A stretch of 64,000 bases of DNA from Sebaldella termitidis ATCC 33386. Its GTDB lineage: Bacteria; Fusobacteriota; Fusobacteriia; Fusobacteriales; Leptotrichiaceae. The number at the start of each line of letters is the position of its first letter. Positions within the stretch are counted from its first letter, which is position 1. The stretch lies in assembly GCF_000024405.1 (NCBI RefSeq), contig NC_013517.1:744001-808000 (forward strand). Direction: 5' to 3'. A program made the position numbers and the translations under genes. Positions 7,704 through 15,894 of the stretch are shown piece by piece. A model generated the notes under the pieces. The model was given only the letters and a program-made list of their open reading frames with translations, searched no databases and was not told the DNA's origin.

Positions 7704-8609
7704 ATGAATGAAAATATTGTTATAGATAAAGATATAGTGGAAATGAACAAAAAAAGGCTGAAAAAAATGAAAATGAAAAATACAGTAAATTCGGCTGTAA
7801 GATATTCTGTACTTATAATAGTAGGATTTATAATGCTTTATCCTCTTTTATGGATGATTGGTTCATCATTTAAAACCAATGCGGAAATTTTCAGCTCTGT
7901 AGGCTTTATTCCAAAATCACTTAATTTTGATAATTATGTAAAAGGATGGGAGACTTCGACAGAATATAGTTTCACCACATATTTTATAAATACTTTTAAG
8001 ATACTCGTACCAAAGGTTTTCTTTACGATAATTTCTACTGTTATCACTGCATATGCATTTGCAAGATTCAAAATTCCCGGGAAAAAAATATTATTCGGAA
8101 TATTAATAGGAACACTGCTTCTGCCCGAAATAGTAGTAAGAATACCTCAGTATCTGATATATAAACAGTTTGGCTGGCTGGATACTTACCTGCCTTTGAT
8201 TGTTCCATCGGCATTCGGTGTAGATGCATTCTTCGTATTTATGCTTGTGCAGTTTTTCAGAGGGATTCCGAAAGACCTTGAAGAAGCTGCAGAAATAGAC
8301 GGATGCAATACTTTTCAGACTTTGATTTATGTATTGGTTCCTGTTTTGAAACCGGCAATAATCTCTGTTGCGCTGTTTCAGTTTATGTGGACAATGAATG
8401 ACTTTATGAGTCCTTTGATATACCTGTCAAGTGTAGAAAAATATCCTGTTTCCATAGCCTTGAAAATATCAATGGACGCCAGTGCGGCGGTGGAATGGAA
8501 TAAAATTCTTGCAATGTCAGTGATAGTGCTGCTGCCTTCGCTAATAATTTTCTTTTTTGCACAAAAATACTTTGTTGACGGTGTATCTTCGAGCGGACTG
8601 AAAGAATAA
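7704..8609 (+). CDS. ABC sugar transporter permease, MalG/UgpE type
   Basis: This second permease of the importer is 301 aa with about six membrane spans. A longer charged N-terminus (residues 1-28) precedes the first span (VLIIVGFIMLYPLLWMIGSSF). The EAA loop reads LEEAAEIDGCNTFQTLIYVLVPVLKP, and the end KYFVDGVSSSGLKE is typical of MalG-type subunits. Only one base separates it from the previous stop, suggesting translational coupling. The GH28 gene follows after 15 bp, so importer and hydrolase are one transcription unit. Confidence 0.94.
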   Translation: MNENIVIDKDIVEMNKKRLKKMKMKNTVNSAVRYSVLIIVGFIMLYPLLWMIGSSFKTNAEIFSSVGFIPKSLNFDNYVKGWETSTEYSFTTYFINTFKILVPKVFFTIISTVITAYAFARFKIPGKKILFGILIGTLLLPEIVVRIPQYLIYKQFGWLDTYLPLIVPSAFGVDAFFVFMLVQFFRGIPKDLEEAAEIDGCNTFQTLIYVLVPVLKPAIISVALFQFMWTMNDFMSPLIYLSSVEKYPVSIALKISMDASAAVEWNKILAMSVIVLLPSLIIFFFAQKYFVDGVSSSGLKE

Positions 8610-8624
8610 AGAGAGGAAGATAAA

Positions 8625-10154
8625 ATGAAAATAAAGCTGTTATGTAAAACTCCGAAAACAATTACATTTCAGATAATAAATGAAAACTGCTTTTATCTTG
8701 ATGAAGAAACAGAAATATATGTAAACGGGGAAAAAGAGCTCGTGACTTCAAAAAATATAAATACAATTTATAATCTTATACCCGATAAAGAATATATTAT
8801 TTTCGTGAAAAATTCAGAAGGAGAAAGCAATAAACTGAAAGTGAAAACAGAATTTGCGGCTTTTATTCTGGATATCAGGGAATTCGGAGCTGTAGGTGAC
8901 GGAAAAACAGTGAATACATTTGCTATTCAGACAGCAATACTTTCAGCACCTGAAAATTCTATAATAGAAATTCGTGACGGGAATTATCTTACTGGACCTG
9001 TTCTTCTAAAAAGCAATATCACAATCAATATTGCCGGAAATGCAAGACTTACAGCTCTGAAAGAAAGAGAGATGTATCCTATACTTCCGGCCAGTATTAA
9101 CAAAGCTGACAGAACTTTTTATCTCGGTTCATGGGAAGGGGAGCCGGCAGCCTGTTTTGCAAGTCTTTTTACAGGGGTAAGTGTAAATAATGTAAATATA
9201 ACTGGTGAAGGAACTATTGACGGTAATTCTGACAGGGAAACCTGGTGGAAGGATGCAAAGATAAAGAGAATATCATGGCGTCCCAGAACGATATTTCTTA
9301 CAGACTGCAGTAATATAAATATAGTGGGGATAAATATAGAAAATTCGCCTTCATGGACATTGCATCCTGTCTTTTCATCAAATCTTGGTTTTTTTGATAT
9401 GAAAATAAGGAATCCTAAAGATTCTCCCAATACAGACGGCATAGACCCGGAATCATGTAAGAACGTGAGTATAATAGGGGTGAAATTCTCTGTAGGCGAT
9501 GACTGTATAGCAATAAAGTCAGGAAAAGGTAAAATAGGCCGGGAAATAGGTATTCCTTCGGAAAATATAAATATAGAAAACTGTCATATGGAATTTGGAC
9601 ACGGAGGTGTGGTCATAGGCAGTGAAATGTCCGGCGGAATAAAAAATGTAAATATAAAAAACTGTCTCTTTGAAAATACAGACAGAGGACTGAGAATAAA
9701 AACAAGAAGGGGAAGAGGCGGAATAATTGACGGGATTCATGCTGAAAATATAGTAATGGACAAAGTCCTGACACCATTTGTAATAAATGAATTTTATTAT
9801 TGCGACAGTGACGGAAAAACAGAATATGTATGGAATAAAGATAAACTGGAAATAACAGAAGAAACTCCGGTTATAAAAAATATTACTTTTAAAAATATGG
9901 TATGTAAAAATTCGGAGGTATGTGCGGGATTTATGTACGGACTTCCTGAAAGAAAGATAGAGAGGGTTGTGTTAGAAAATCTTACCATAGATTTTGCCGA
10001 GGATCCAAGGAGGGATATTCCGGCAATGATGGATTTTATTGATTCACAAAGCAGAGGAGGATTTTATTTTAATAATATAAAAGATCTTGAAATAAAAAAT
10101 CTGACTGTAAAAAATGCCGAGGGTGAAGAAATAATCAGGAACAATGTAGAATAA
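8625..10154 (+). CDS. GH28 polygalacturonase, cytoplasmic (probable exo-acting)
   Basis: GH28 inverting enzymes cleave alpha-1,4-galacturonosyl bonds. All family motifs are present: N269-T270-D271 in NTDGIDPES, G291-D292-D293 in GDDCIAIKSG, G325-H326-G327 in FGHGGVVIG, and R357-I358-K359 in RGLRIKTRRG, on a right-handed beta-helix. Residues 1-76 look like a fibronectin III-type domain, and the catalytic part starts at DIREFGAVGDG. There is no signal peptide, unlike secreted pectinases, so it should work on imported oligogalacturonides. An N-terminal FnIII-like domain is known from exo-polygalacturonosidases, which supports an exo mode. RBS is GAGAGGAAG. Specificity for homogalacturonan versus rhamnogalacturonan is not settled by sequence. 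Confidence 0.93.
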   Translation: MKIKLLCKTPKTITFQIINENCFYLDEETEIYVNGEKELVTSKNINTIYNLIPDKEYIIFVKNSEGESNKLKVKTEFAAFILDIREFGAVGDGKTVNTFAIQTAILSAPENSIIEIRDGNYLTGPVLLKSNITINIAGNARLTALKEREMYPILPASINKADRTFYLGSWEGEPAACFASLFTGVSVNNVNITGEGTIDGNSDRETWWKDAKIKRISWRPRTIFLTDCSNINIVGINIENSPSWTLHPVFSSNLGFFDMKIRNPKDSPNTDGIDPESCKNVSIIGVKFSVGDDCIAIKSGKGKIGREIGIPSENINIENCHMEFGHGGVVIGSEMSGGIKNVNIKNCLFENTDRGLRIKTRRGRGGIIDGIHAENIVMDKVLTPFVINEFYYCDSDGKTEYVWNKDKLEITEETPVIKNITFKNMVCKNSEVCAGFMYGLPERKIERVVLENLTIDFAEDPRRDIPAMMDFIDSQSRGGFYFNNIKDLEIKNLTVKNAEGEEIIRNNVE

Positions 10155-10220
10155 GCCGTATCAGGTTTATATTTTGAATTGTAAGATTTTATTATGGTTA
10201 TTTAGAGAGGAGAGAGTTTT

Positions 10221-11630
10221 TTGGAAAGAACCAGAAGATATCCCGAAAAAATAATTCAGTTTGGGGAAGGAAACTTTTTAAGATGTTTTATTGACTGGCA
10301 GATAGATATATTAAATGAAAAAACTGATTTTAATTCGGGAATTACAGTTATAAGACCGATTGATTATGACAGTGTACCCCTTCTGGATACACAGGACGGG
10401 CTGTATACTACTGTTATAAGGGGAATCAATGAAAGCGGCGAGGCAGTAAAGGACTACAGGCTTATTCAGTCTGTAAACAGGGAAATACCGGTTTATAAGG
10501 AATTTGATAAATATCTGAAGCTGGCTGAAAATCCTGAAATAAAATGGATTATATCAAATACTACAGAAGCAGGAATTGTATTTGACGGGAATGATAAATA
10601 TGAAGACAGACCGCAGAGCACATTTCCCGGAAAACTTACAAGACTGCTGCATGAAAGATATAAGCTTTTTAAGGGAAGTAAAGACAGCGGATTTATAATA
10701 CTGCCATGTGAGCTGATAGACTATAACGGTAAAATTCTGAAAGAAACTGTAATGAAGTATGCTGATATCTGGAAGCTGGACAGCGGATTTAAGGAATGGC
10801 TGACAGAAGCAAATACATGGTGTTCTACACTGGTAGACAGAATAGTAACAGGATATCCGTTTTCTGAAAAGGAAGAGCTGGAAAAAGAACTGGGATATAA
10901 GGATAATTTTATTACTACAGGAGAATATTTTTACCTGTTTGTAATACAAGGTCCTAAATGGCTGGAAAAAGAGCTGAAACTGGATAAAGTCAATATGAAT
11001 ATAAAAATAGTGGATGATATAAAACCATATAAACTAAGAAAAGTGGGTATATTGAACGGTGCTCATACTTTAATGGTTCCTGTGGCTTATTTATACGGGC
11101 TTGATACGGTAAAAGAAAGCATAGAGGACCCTGTCATAGGAAAGTATGTGAAAGAAGCGGTATTTGACGAAATAATCCCTGTATTGGATATGGAGGAGAA
11201 GGAACTTACAGATTTTGCAAATTCAGTAATAGACAGATTCAGAAACCCTTATATAAAGCATATGTTAATGTCAATATCACTGAATTCTATGAGTAAATAC
11301 AAGTCGAGAATTCTTCCGCAGCTTTTGGGATACTATGAGAAGTATGATAAACTGCCTGAAAAGCTGGTATTTTCACTTGCGGCACTGATAAGATTTTATA
11401 AAGGAACCAGAAATGAAGAAAAAATTGATCTGAAAGATGATGCATATATTTTGGAATTTTATAATGAACTTTGGGATGGAGAAAATCACAATTATACTAG
11501 TATGGTAGAAAAGGTACTTAAACTTGAAAAATTATGGGGTTGTGACTTAAGTAATATAGATGGTTTATTAAAATTAACATCTTTTTATCTTAATGAAATA
11601 GATAATGAAGGTATAAAAAAAATGCTGTAA
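10221..11630 (+). CDS. uxaB: Tagaturonate reductase (altronate oxidoreductase)
   Basis: It reduces D-tagaturonate to D-altronate with NADH, the step after UxaC. It is 469 aa and belongs to the mannitol dehydrogenase family. The N-terminus IIQFGEGNFLRCFIDWQIDILN matches the UxaB signature, and ISNTTEAGI and KLRKVGILNGAHTLMVPVAYL follow. The start codon is TTG at 10221, well placed behind AGAGGAGAGAG, and no ATG offers a better start. It lies 66 bp after the GH28 gene. The next enzyme, altronate dehydratase (UxaA), is not in the window. Confidence 0.95.
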   Translation: MERTRRYPEKIIQFGEGNFLRCFIDWQIDILNEKTDFNSGITVIRPIDYDSVPLLDTQDGLYTTVIRGINESGEAVKDYRLIQSVNREIPVYKEFDKYLKLAENPEIKWIISNTTEAGIVFDGNDKYEDRPQSTFPGKLTRLLHERYKLFKGSKDSGFIILPCELIDYNGKILKETVMKYADIWKLDSGFKEWLTEANTWCSTLVDRIVTGYPFSEKEELEKELGYKDNFITTGEYFYLFVIQGPKWLEKELKLDKVNMNIKIVDDIKPYKLRKVGILNGAHTLMVPVAYLYGLDTVKESIEDPVIGKYVKEAVFDEIIPVLDMEEKELTDFANSVIDRFRNPYIKHMLMSISLNSMSKYKSRILPQLLGYYEKYDKLPEKLVFSLAALIRFYKGTRNEEKIDLKDDAYILEFYNELWDGENHNYTSMVEKVLKLEKLWGCDLSNIDGLLKLTSFYLNEIDNEGIKKML

Positions 11631-12028
11631 ATAGTAAAAAAATAATAATATGACTTTACAAATGGAAAAAACGAGGTATAAAGTATTAAACTTATAATTT
11701 CAATATTTTTATGCCTTGTGGCTTTTATTGAAAAAAGATTGAATGTTTAATCAAATGAACTGGAGTTTAATATTTTATTGGTTGAATTAAATTCTTTGTC
11801 ATATATTAGAAAAAATGTGAAAATATTTCTTTTTCATATGTAATTATCAATTTTATGTAATTAATTTTTATGATATTAATTATTGTTTTTAGATTATTTT
11901 ATATATCATAAAATATAAAAATAAAATTTGAAAATGACATTGTTTTAGTTACTAATATTTAAAATTTGTTGTTTTAAGAATGCCGGATTTTAAATATTTA
12001 TATAAAAAAATATTTTTTGGAGGTTGTG
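11631..12028. other. 398-bp region: promoter and long leader of porin 1
   Basis: After uxaB I see no terminator. A promoter at 11655-11682 is followed by an A/T-rich leader of about 340 nt without a credible ORF. It includes a short GCC-TTGT-GGC hairpin followed by TTTTATT near 11712-11728, and a TTTTATTGGTTGA element at 11773-11785 that recurs in the porin 2 leader. Confidence 0.5.
11655..11682 (+). promoter_or_regulatory. Promoter of OmpG-type porin 1
   Basis: TTTACA (11655-11660), a 16-bp spacer ending AAAAAACGAGG, and TATAAA (11677-11682). The spacer end is shared with the promoters at 2489-2517 and 13088-13115. The predicted leader is about 340 nt. Confidence 0.65.
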
Positions 12029-12928
12029 ATGAAAAAATTACTAGTGTTAAGTCTGTTTTTGGGACTTATGGGTAGTGCGTATGCTTTGGAAAAGGTAGAT
12101 ATAACTACAGGGGTTTACATGGAATCTGAAAATCATAATGCAGAATATAATTCAAGTGATGTAACTGTACATGGTGTCAGAGCAAAGCTGGATTTTAAAG
12201 ATTTTCCTTTATGGACAGAATTTGCATATGAGTACAGAAATGCTGACAGTCTTTCAGGACATCAGGGTGACGAAGACAGATATAAGTTTATGCTTGGATC
12301 TAGATTTAATGCAGGAGATTTTAGCTTTAGACCTGAATATGAATTAAGAGTAGGGGATAAAAGAGAATCGGCTGAAAAAAATGTCGGTCACAGATTTAAG
12401 CCGAATTGGGGATATAAGTTTAACGACCAATGGTCATTGTTCAACGGATGGTTATTTGCTTATGAACCTAATAAAGCGTACAGAGGGTATTCAGAAACAA
12501 AAACATGGGATGACTATTACCATGAGATAGAAACAGGATTGAAATTCAAATTTGCTGATGATCAGGCAGTAGCTTTCGGATTCTATAATGAATATAAGAA
12601 AGAAGAAAAGTCTGATATGTATCAAAGAGCTAAAAAGTTTGATGAGTGGCAGATAAGACTTGCTTATGAGAAAAAATTCGATAATGGAATTTTAGTATCT
12701 CCATTTGCAAGAATAACAGTAAGTCAAAAAGAAGAAGCTAAAGAAGGTTATGATATCAAATCTAAAGGAAAAGGAAGATATGGTGTTAAAATGGGATATG
12801 CTGCTGACAATGGTCTTGGCGTATATGGAGAAACATATTATCAGAATGAGCCTAGAGAAGTAGACGGTCATGATCAGTCTGATAAAAATAGATTCTTCCT
12901 GAAATTAGGTGTTGATTACACTTTTTAA
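12029..12928 (+). CDS. OmpG-type outer-membrane porin 1
   Basis: This 299-aa secreted beta-barrel protein has signal peptide MKKLLVLSLFLGLMGSAYA. The mature chain resembles E. coli OmpG, a monomeric 14-strand porin for oligosaccharides. The OmpG-like central block is FKPNWGYKFNDQWSLFNGWL, followed by WDDYYHEIETGLKFKF, and the end is DKNRFFLKLGVDYTF with the C-terminal Phe used by the BAM complex. The start is ATG 12029 behind GGAGG; a TTG twelve bases upstream overlaps that ribosome-binding site and is rejected. Its place after uxaB and its promoter motif shared with the GH4 gene suggest it passes pectin oligosaccharides across the outer membrane. Confidence 0.88.
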   Translation: MKKLLVLSLFLGLMGSAYALEKVDITTGVYMESENHNAEYNSSDVTVHGVRAKLDFKDFPLWTEFAYEYRNADSLSGHQGDEDRYKFMLGSRFNAGDFSFRPEYELRVGDKRESAEKNVGHRFKPNWGYKFNDQWSLFNGWLFAYEPNKAYRGYSETKTWDDYYHEIETGLKFKFADDQAVAFGFYNEYKKEEKSDMYQRAKKFDEWQIRLAYEKKFDNGILVSPFARITVSQKEEAKEGYDIKSKGKGRYGVKMGYAADNGLGVYGETYYQNEPREVDGHDQSDKNRFFLKLGVDYTF

Positions 12929-12970
12929 TCCGAATAATAAAAAGTGATTTACTTCCAATATAAATATGCA

Positions 12971-13000
12971 AAACTGTCTGATATTTCAGACAGTTTTTTT
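12971..13000 (+). terminator. Rho-independent terminator after porin 1
   Basis: AAACTGTCTG / CAGACAGTTT with loop ATATTT and a T-run. It separates the two porin genes into two transcripts, each with its own promoter. Confidence 0.9.
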
Positions 13001-13087
13001 GTGGGAAAATTTTTTATTAAGTGAGAAAAATAATATTCATTAAAATAAAAATATGGTTAATTAATATTAAAAATAACTGGATCAGTA

Positions 13088-13115
13088 TTTACAATTTCCA
13101 AAAACGAGGTATATA
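13088..13115 (+). promoter_or_regulatory. Promoter of OmpG-type porin 2
   Basis: TTTACA (13088-13093), a 16-bp spacer ending AAAAACGAGG, and TATATA (13110-13115). The leader is about 180 nt. It carries three TTTTATT(G/A)GG-like repeats (near 13150, 13186 and 13212) and a CTGCC-GCAGGAA-GGCAG hairpin at about 13225-13241. Confidence 0.65.
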
Positions 13116-13300
13116 TTAATCGTACAAATAATTAATTATGATTCTTGGATTTTATTAGGAGATGATAAATTAGATACAGAAGATTTTTTATTGGTATGAA
13201 ATTTCGCTGATTTTTATTGGTTGACTGCCGCAGGAAGGCAGCCTGAATTTAGGGCAACAATATTTTAATATAAATAAATTCAAATTTTTGGAGGTTGTGG

Positions 13301-14200
13301 ATGAAAAAACTAGCAATTTTAAGTCTGTTTTTAGGACTTGTAGGAAGTGCGTATGCTTTGGAAAAGGTAAATATTACTACCGGGGTTTACATGGAAAGCG
13401 AGGATCATAATTCGGAATATTCTTCAAGTGATCTGGATGTAAAAGGTATAAAATTAAAAGCTGCAATGAAAGAAATACCTTTATGGGTTGAGTTTAACTA
13501 CGAGTATAGAAATGTCAATCTTAGCGGTCACACAGGAGATGAGGACAGATATAAATTTATGATCGGATACAAATTTGAAGCAGGAAGCTTCGTATTTAGA
13601 CCTGAATATGAATTGAGAATAAGAGAATTAAGAGAATCGCCTGATGAGCAGTGGGGAAACAGATTTAAGCCGAACTGGGATTATAAATTCAATGACCAGT
13701 GGACTTTGTTCAATAACTGGATGTTTACATATCAGCCGACTAAGGCATACAGAGGAATGGCTGATACTAAAAACTGGGATGACTATTATCATGAGATAGA
13801 AACAGGGATAAAGTACAAATTTGAAGGAAACCAGGCTGTTTTATTCAGCGTCTACAATGAATATGAGAAAGATGAAAAATCACCGGCTCAAGTACAGGCT
13901 TACAGCTATGATGAATGGCAGTTAAGACTTGCTTATGAGAAAAAATTCAATAACGGTGTATTCGTATCTCCTTTTGTAAGAATAGGAATAGATAAGAGTG
14001 AAAAAACAGTTCTTGGTTATGATAATGATAATAAGTTAAGAAACAGATACGGAGCAAAAATGGGATATACTGCAGAAAACGGTATAGGTGTGTATGGTGA
14101 AGCATATTATCAGGATGAAGAAATGCAGACTGCTTCAGGAGTGAAAATGAATGAAAGAGATAAAGTATTCCTTAAGCTTGGTGTAGATTACACATTCTAA
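13301..14200 (+). CDS. OmpG-type outer-membrane porin 2
   Basis: This is a tandem paralogue of porin 1, also 299 aa, with signal peptide MKKLAILSLFLGLVGSAYA and the same barrel blocks (RFKPNWDYKFNDQWTLFNNW, WDDYYHEIETGIKYKF) and C-terminus KVFLKLGVDYTF. Divergence is concentrated in segments expected to be loops, such as residues 195-205 and 240-255, which suggests different pore selectivity. The start is ATG 13301 behind GGAGG; the TTG six bases upstream is too close to that site. It has its own promoter and terminator. Probable role: uptake of a second class of pectin-derived oligosaccharide. Confidence 0.88.
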   Translation: MKKLAILSLFLGLVGSAYALEKVNITTGVYMESEDHNSEYSSSDLDVKGIKLKAAMKEIPLWVEFNYEYRNVNLSGHTGDEDRYKFMIGYKFEAGSFVFRPEYELRIRELRESPDEQWGNRFKPNWDYKFNDQWTLFNNWMFTYQPTKAYRGMADTKNWDDYYHEIETGIKYKFEGNQAVLFSVYNEYEKDEKSPAQVQAYSYDEWQLRLAYEKKFNNGVFVSPFVRIGIDKSEKTVLGYDNDNKLRNRYGAKMGYTAENGIGVYGEAYYQDEEMQTASGVKMNERDKVFLKLGVDYTF

Positions 14201-14236
14201 GTAAAAATGCCGAATGATTTATTTAAATATATTCAA

Positions 14237-14271
14237 TAAAACCGTCTGGAATTATTCCATGCGGTTTTTTT
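14237..14271 (+). terminator. Rho-independent terminator after porin 2
   Basis: AAAACCG / CGGTTTT arms around an inner TGGAAT-ATTCCA pairing, followed by seven T. It ends the pectin locus. Confidence 0.85.
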
Positions 14272-14422
14272 AGGTAAGGTAAAAATACAGCAGTAATAAT
14301 TTGACAGAGGATCAAAAGAAAAGATAAAATATTATAATCAGATAATGAGTTTTTTATCTAAAAATAGCTCCGGAAAAATTTAGAAATAAAAGCAGAAAAA
14401 TTATATATATGAAGGTGGAAAG

Positions 14423-14791
14423 ATGCAGTGGATTATTTTGATAGGTGATGAAAATTTTGATATTAGCAGCATAAAGGCTATAGAGCATTATGAAAGTATA
14501 AATTGCTATGATGTGGATGAAGGCAGGTATTGTGTAGATTATGGGAAAGACCATATTTTCTATGATTTGGATAATCTGACTGATGATTATGAAGAAGATG
14601 AGCTTTTGAAAATTCCGTTTAAAAATCCCCGCTTTATTGTGATGGTTTATACATCAAAAGAGCTTATGAAAAAAATATTGCAGCAGGATAATTATTTACG
14701 TAATATTTATGTGGATAATGACCATGAATGTATTCTTCCGATTGAAAAATTTATTGAAATCGGTATGCCGGTTGACTGGGGAAAATGTTAA
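14423..14791 (+). CDS. Hypothetical acidic protein, 122 aa
   Basis: I do not recognise a characterised family. The protein is small, acidic and soluble (no signal or membrane segment). It begins MQWIILIGDENFDISSIKAIEHYESI with a mixed alpha/beta pattern, has a Tyr/Asp-rich middle (CVDYGKDHIFYDLDNLTDDYEEDELL) and ends near GMPVDWGKC. ATG 14423 follows GAAGGTGG. It stands alone after the porin terminator. Such orphan acidic proteins can be immunity proteins, but nothing here proves that. Confidence 0.7.
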   Translation: MQWIILIGDENFDISSIKAIEHYESINCYDVDEGRYCVDYGKDHIFYDLDNLTDDYEEDELLKIPFKNPRFIVMVYTSKELMKKILQQDNYLRNIYVDNDHECILPIEKFIEIGMPVDWGKC

Positions 14792-14902
14792 TTTTGAAAA
14801 AAAAGAAGGAACTGAATTTTTTGATATGGAAAAATAAAATTTATCAGAATGTCTTAAATGGATCAATGAATAAAAAAACAGCAATGAAAATGGGAGTCAG
14901 CC

Positions 14903-15124
14903 GTGAAAAATAAGAAGATGAATGAAAAATGGAAAGAAATAGGGATATTATTAGCAAATGATCCAAAAATAAAAATTCCTTGTCCTGTCTGTAAATATAA
15001 ACAGCTTGAAGTAACAGATATCAATGCAGAGAGCGAGATTGATACAACTTTATTTGAAAGAATTATATTTTGTTCTAATTGCAACGGAAGAATTTATTTG
15101 AGAATGCATCATAAAAATAAGTAG
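14903..15124 (+). CDS. Small zinc-ribbon-like protein, 73 aa
   Basis: Two CxxC pairs, CPVC (about residues 28-31) and CSNC (about 59-62), frame a short domain that would bind one zinc ion; the rest is charged and lacks a signal peptide. The start is GTG 14903; the ribosome-binding site is weak (GGGAGT). A short in-frame-independent reading frame (14821-14913, TTG start behind AAGAAGGA, about 30 codons) overlaps its first 11 bases and could couple translation. That peptide ends in MNKKTAMKMGVSREK, which vaguely recalls helix-turn-helix tails of transposases. Function unknown. Confidence 0.6.
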   Translation: MKNKKMNEKWKEIGILLANDPKIKIPCPVCKYKQLEVTDINAESEIDTTLFERIIFCSNCNGRIYLRMHHKNK

Positions 15125-15269
15125 TTTAGAGGATAAAAATTGAAAAAAGGAAAAATATATCAATAATTTTATTTTATCCTTATTTTCACGTAAAAAAGAT
15201 ATCAACCCTTGATTATTTCATATACAAATCATCTCATTCATGCTATAGTAAAGAAAAAAGGGAGAAAAT

Positions 15270-15578
15270 ATGATTTCTAAAATATTAAAATGCATTGCAC
15301 AGGAAGATGTACTGAGAATTCTTAATCTGATTAACTGCAAAAAGACAATAAGCGAGGATGAGCTAAATGAAGTACTGAATATGCCGAGCTTTGAAATACA
15401 TAAGCATATAAAAGAGCTGATTAATCTGGAAGTCATTATCGACAGGGAAATAGACAGAAAAGAAGTTTATTTTTTTAACAGTGCTTTTGTAAAGAAGTTT
15501 AAGTTTTTTGAAGTATTAATGAACGAACTTGAAAATGAGAATTTATATGTTCTGGATATGAGAAATCTGAGAAAATAA
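15270..15578 (+). CDS. ArsR-like winged-helix regulator, 102 aa
   Basis: The sequence fits a small ArsR/HTH_20-type winged helix: helix EDVLRILNLINC, then TISEDELNEVLNMPSFEIHKHIKELINLEVI as the HTH with recognition helix, then the wing DREIDRKEVYFFNSAFV. No cysteine metal-binding box (ELCVCDL) is present, so it is not a typical metal sensor. ATG 15270 has GGGAG. An extended -10 (TGCTATAGT, 15241-15249) lies just upstream, giving a leader of about 14 nt. It precedes the Mg2+ riboswitch-mgtA unit but probably has a separate transcript. Target unknown. Confidence 0.7.
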   Translation: MISKILKCIAQEDVLRILNLINCKKTISEDELNEVLNMPSFEIHKHIKELINLEVIIDREIDRKEVYFFNSAFVKKFKFFEVLMNELENENLYVLDMRNLRK

Positions 15579-15625
15579 TCTGAACAGATAAAAGTCATTA
15601 CATTAAAACAAATAATCAAAAAAAT

Positions 15626-15655
15626 TTGACATTTGTATTTTTTTATGAGTATAAT
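15626..15655 (+). promoter_or_regulatory. Promoter of the M-box/mgtA transcript
   Basis: TTGACA (15626-15631), an 18-bp spacer and TATAAT (15650-15655), with TGAG before the -10. Transcription would start at about 15662, right at the 5' edge of the riboswitch. Confidence 0.8.
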
Positions 15656-15665
15656 ATGTTGTCAA

Positions 15666-15861
15666 TTGAATATCGGTAGGTGAGGTTAACTCAAGGGATA
15701 CGGATTGCTGCCGCGGGAAGATGGAGACATTTTTTCGTTTTGGTATGAGCAGTCTAGGTCGATTCAAGGCTTAGAATAATGCAATTTCATTGCCCTGAGA
15801 AGCTAAAACTCGTACGATACTGTAATAGTAAACTTCGCCGTCTTTATGTGGGCGTTTTTTT
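15666..15861 (+). promoter_or_regulatory. M-box (ykoK leader) Mg2+ riboswitch with terminator
   Basis: The conserved M-box blocks are present in order: GGTAGGTGAGG (about 15675-15685), GGGATACGG...TTGCTGCCG (about 15695-15713), and near the end GCTAAAACTCGTACGAT (about 15802-15818). The expression platform is the hairpin at 15836-15861. M-box RNAs fold with Mg2+ and terminate transcription of Mg2+ transporters when Mg2+ is sufficient. The downstream gene is the Mg2+ P-type ATPase mgtA, which fits. Confidence 0.93.
15836..15861 (+). terminator. Riboswitch-controlled terminator
   Basis: CGCC (15836-15839) pairs with GGCG (15851-15854), followed by a run of T. It is the OFF state of the M-box. 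Confidence 0.8.
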
Positions 15862-15894
15862 ATTTATAAATATTAAATTCAGGAGGTGGAAGAA

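Noticed and set aside
12017-12028. TTG start for porin 1 (and the similar TTG at 13295 for porin 2)
   Set aside because: The codons overlap or abut the GGAGG ribosome-binding site; the ATG just downstream starts a normal signal peptide.
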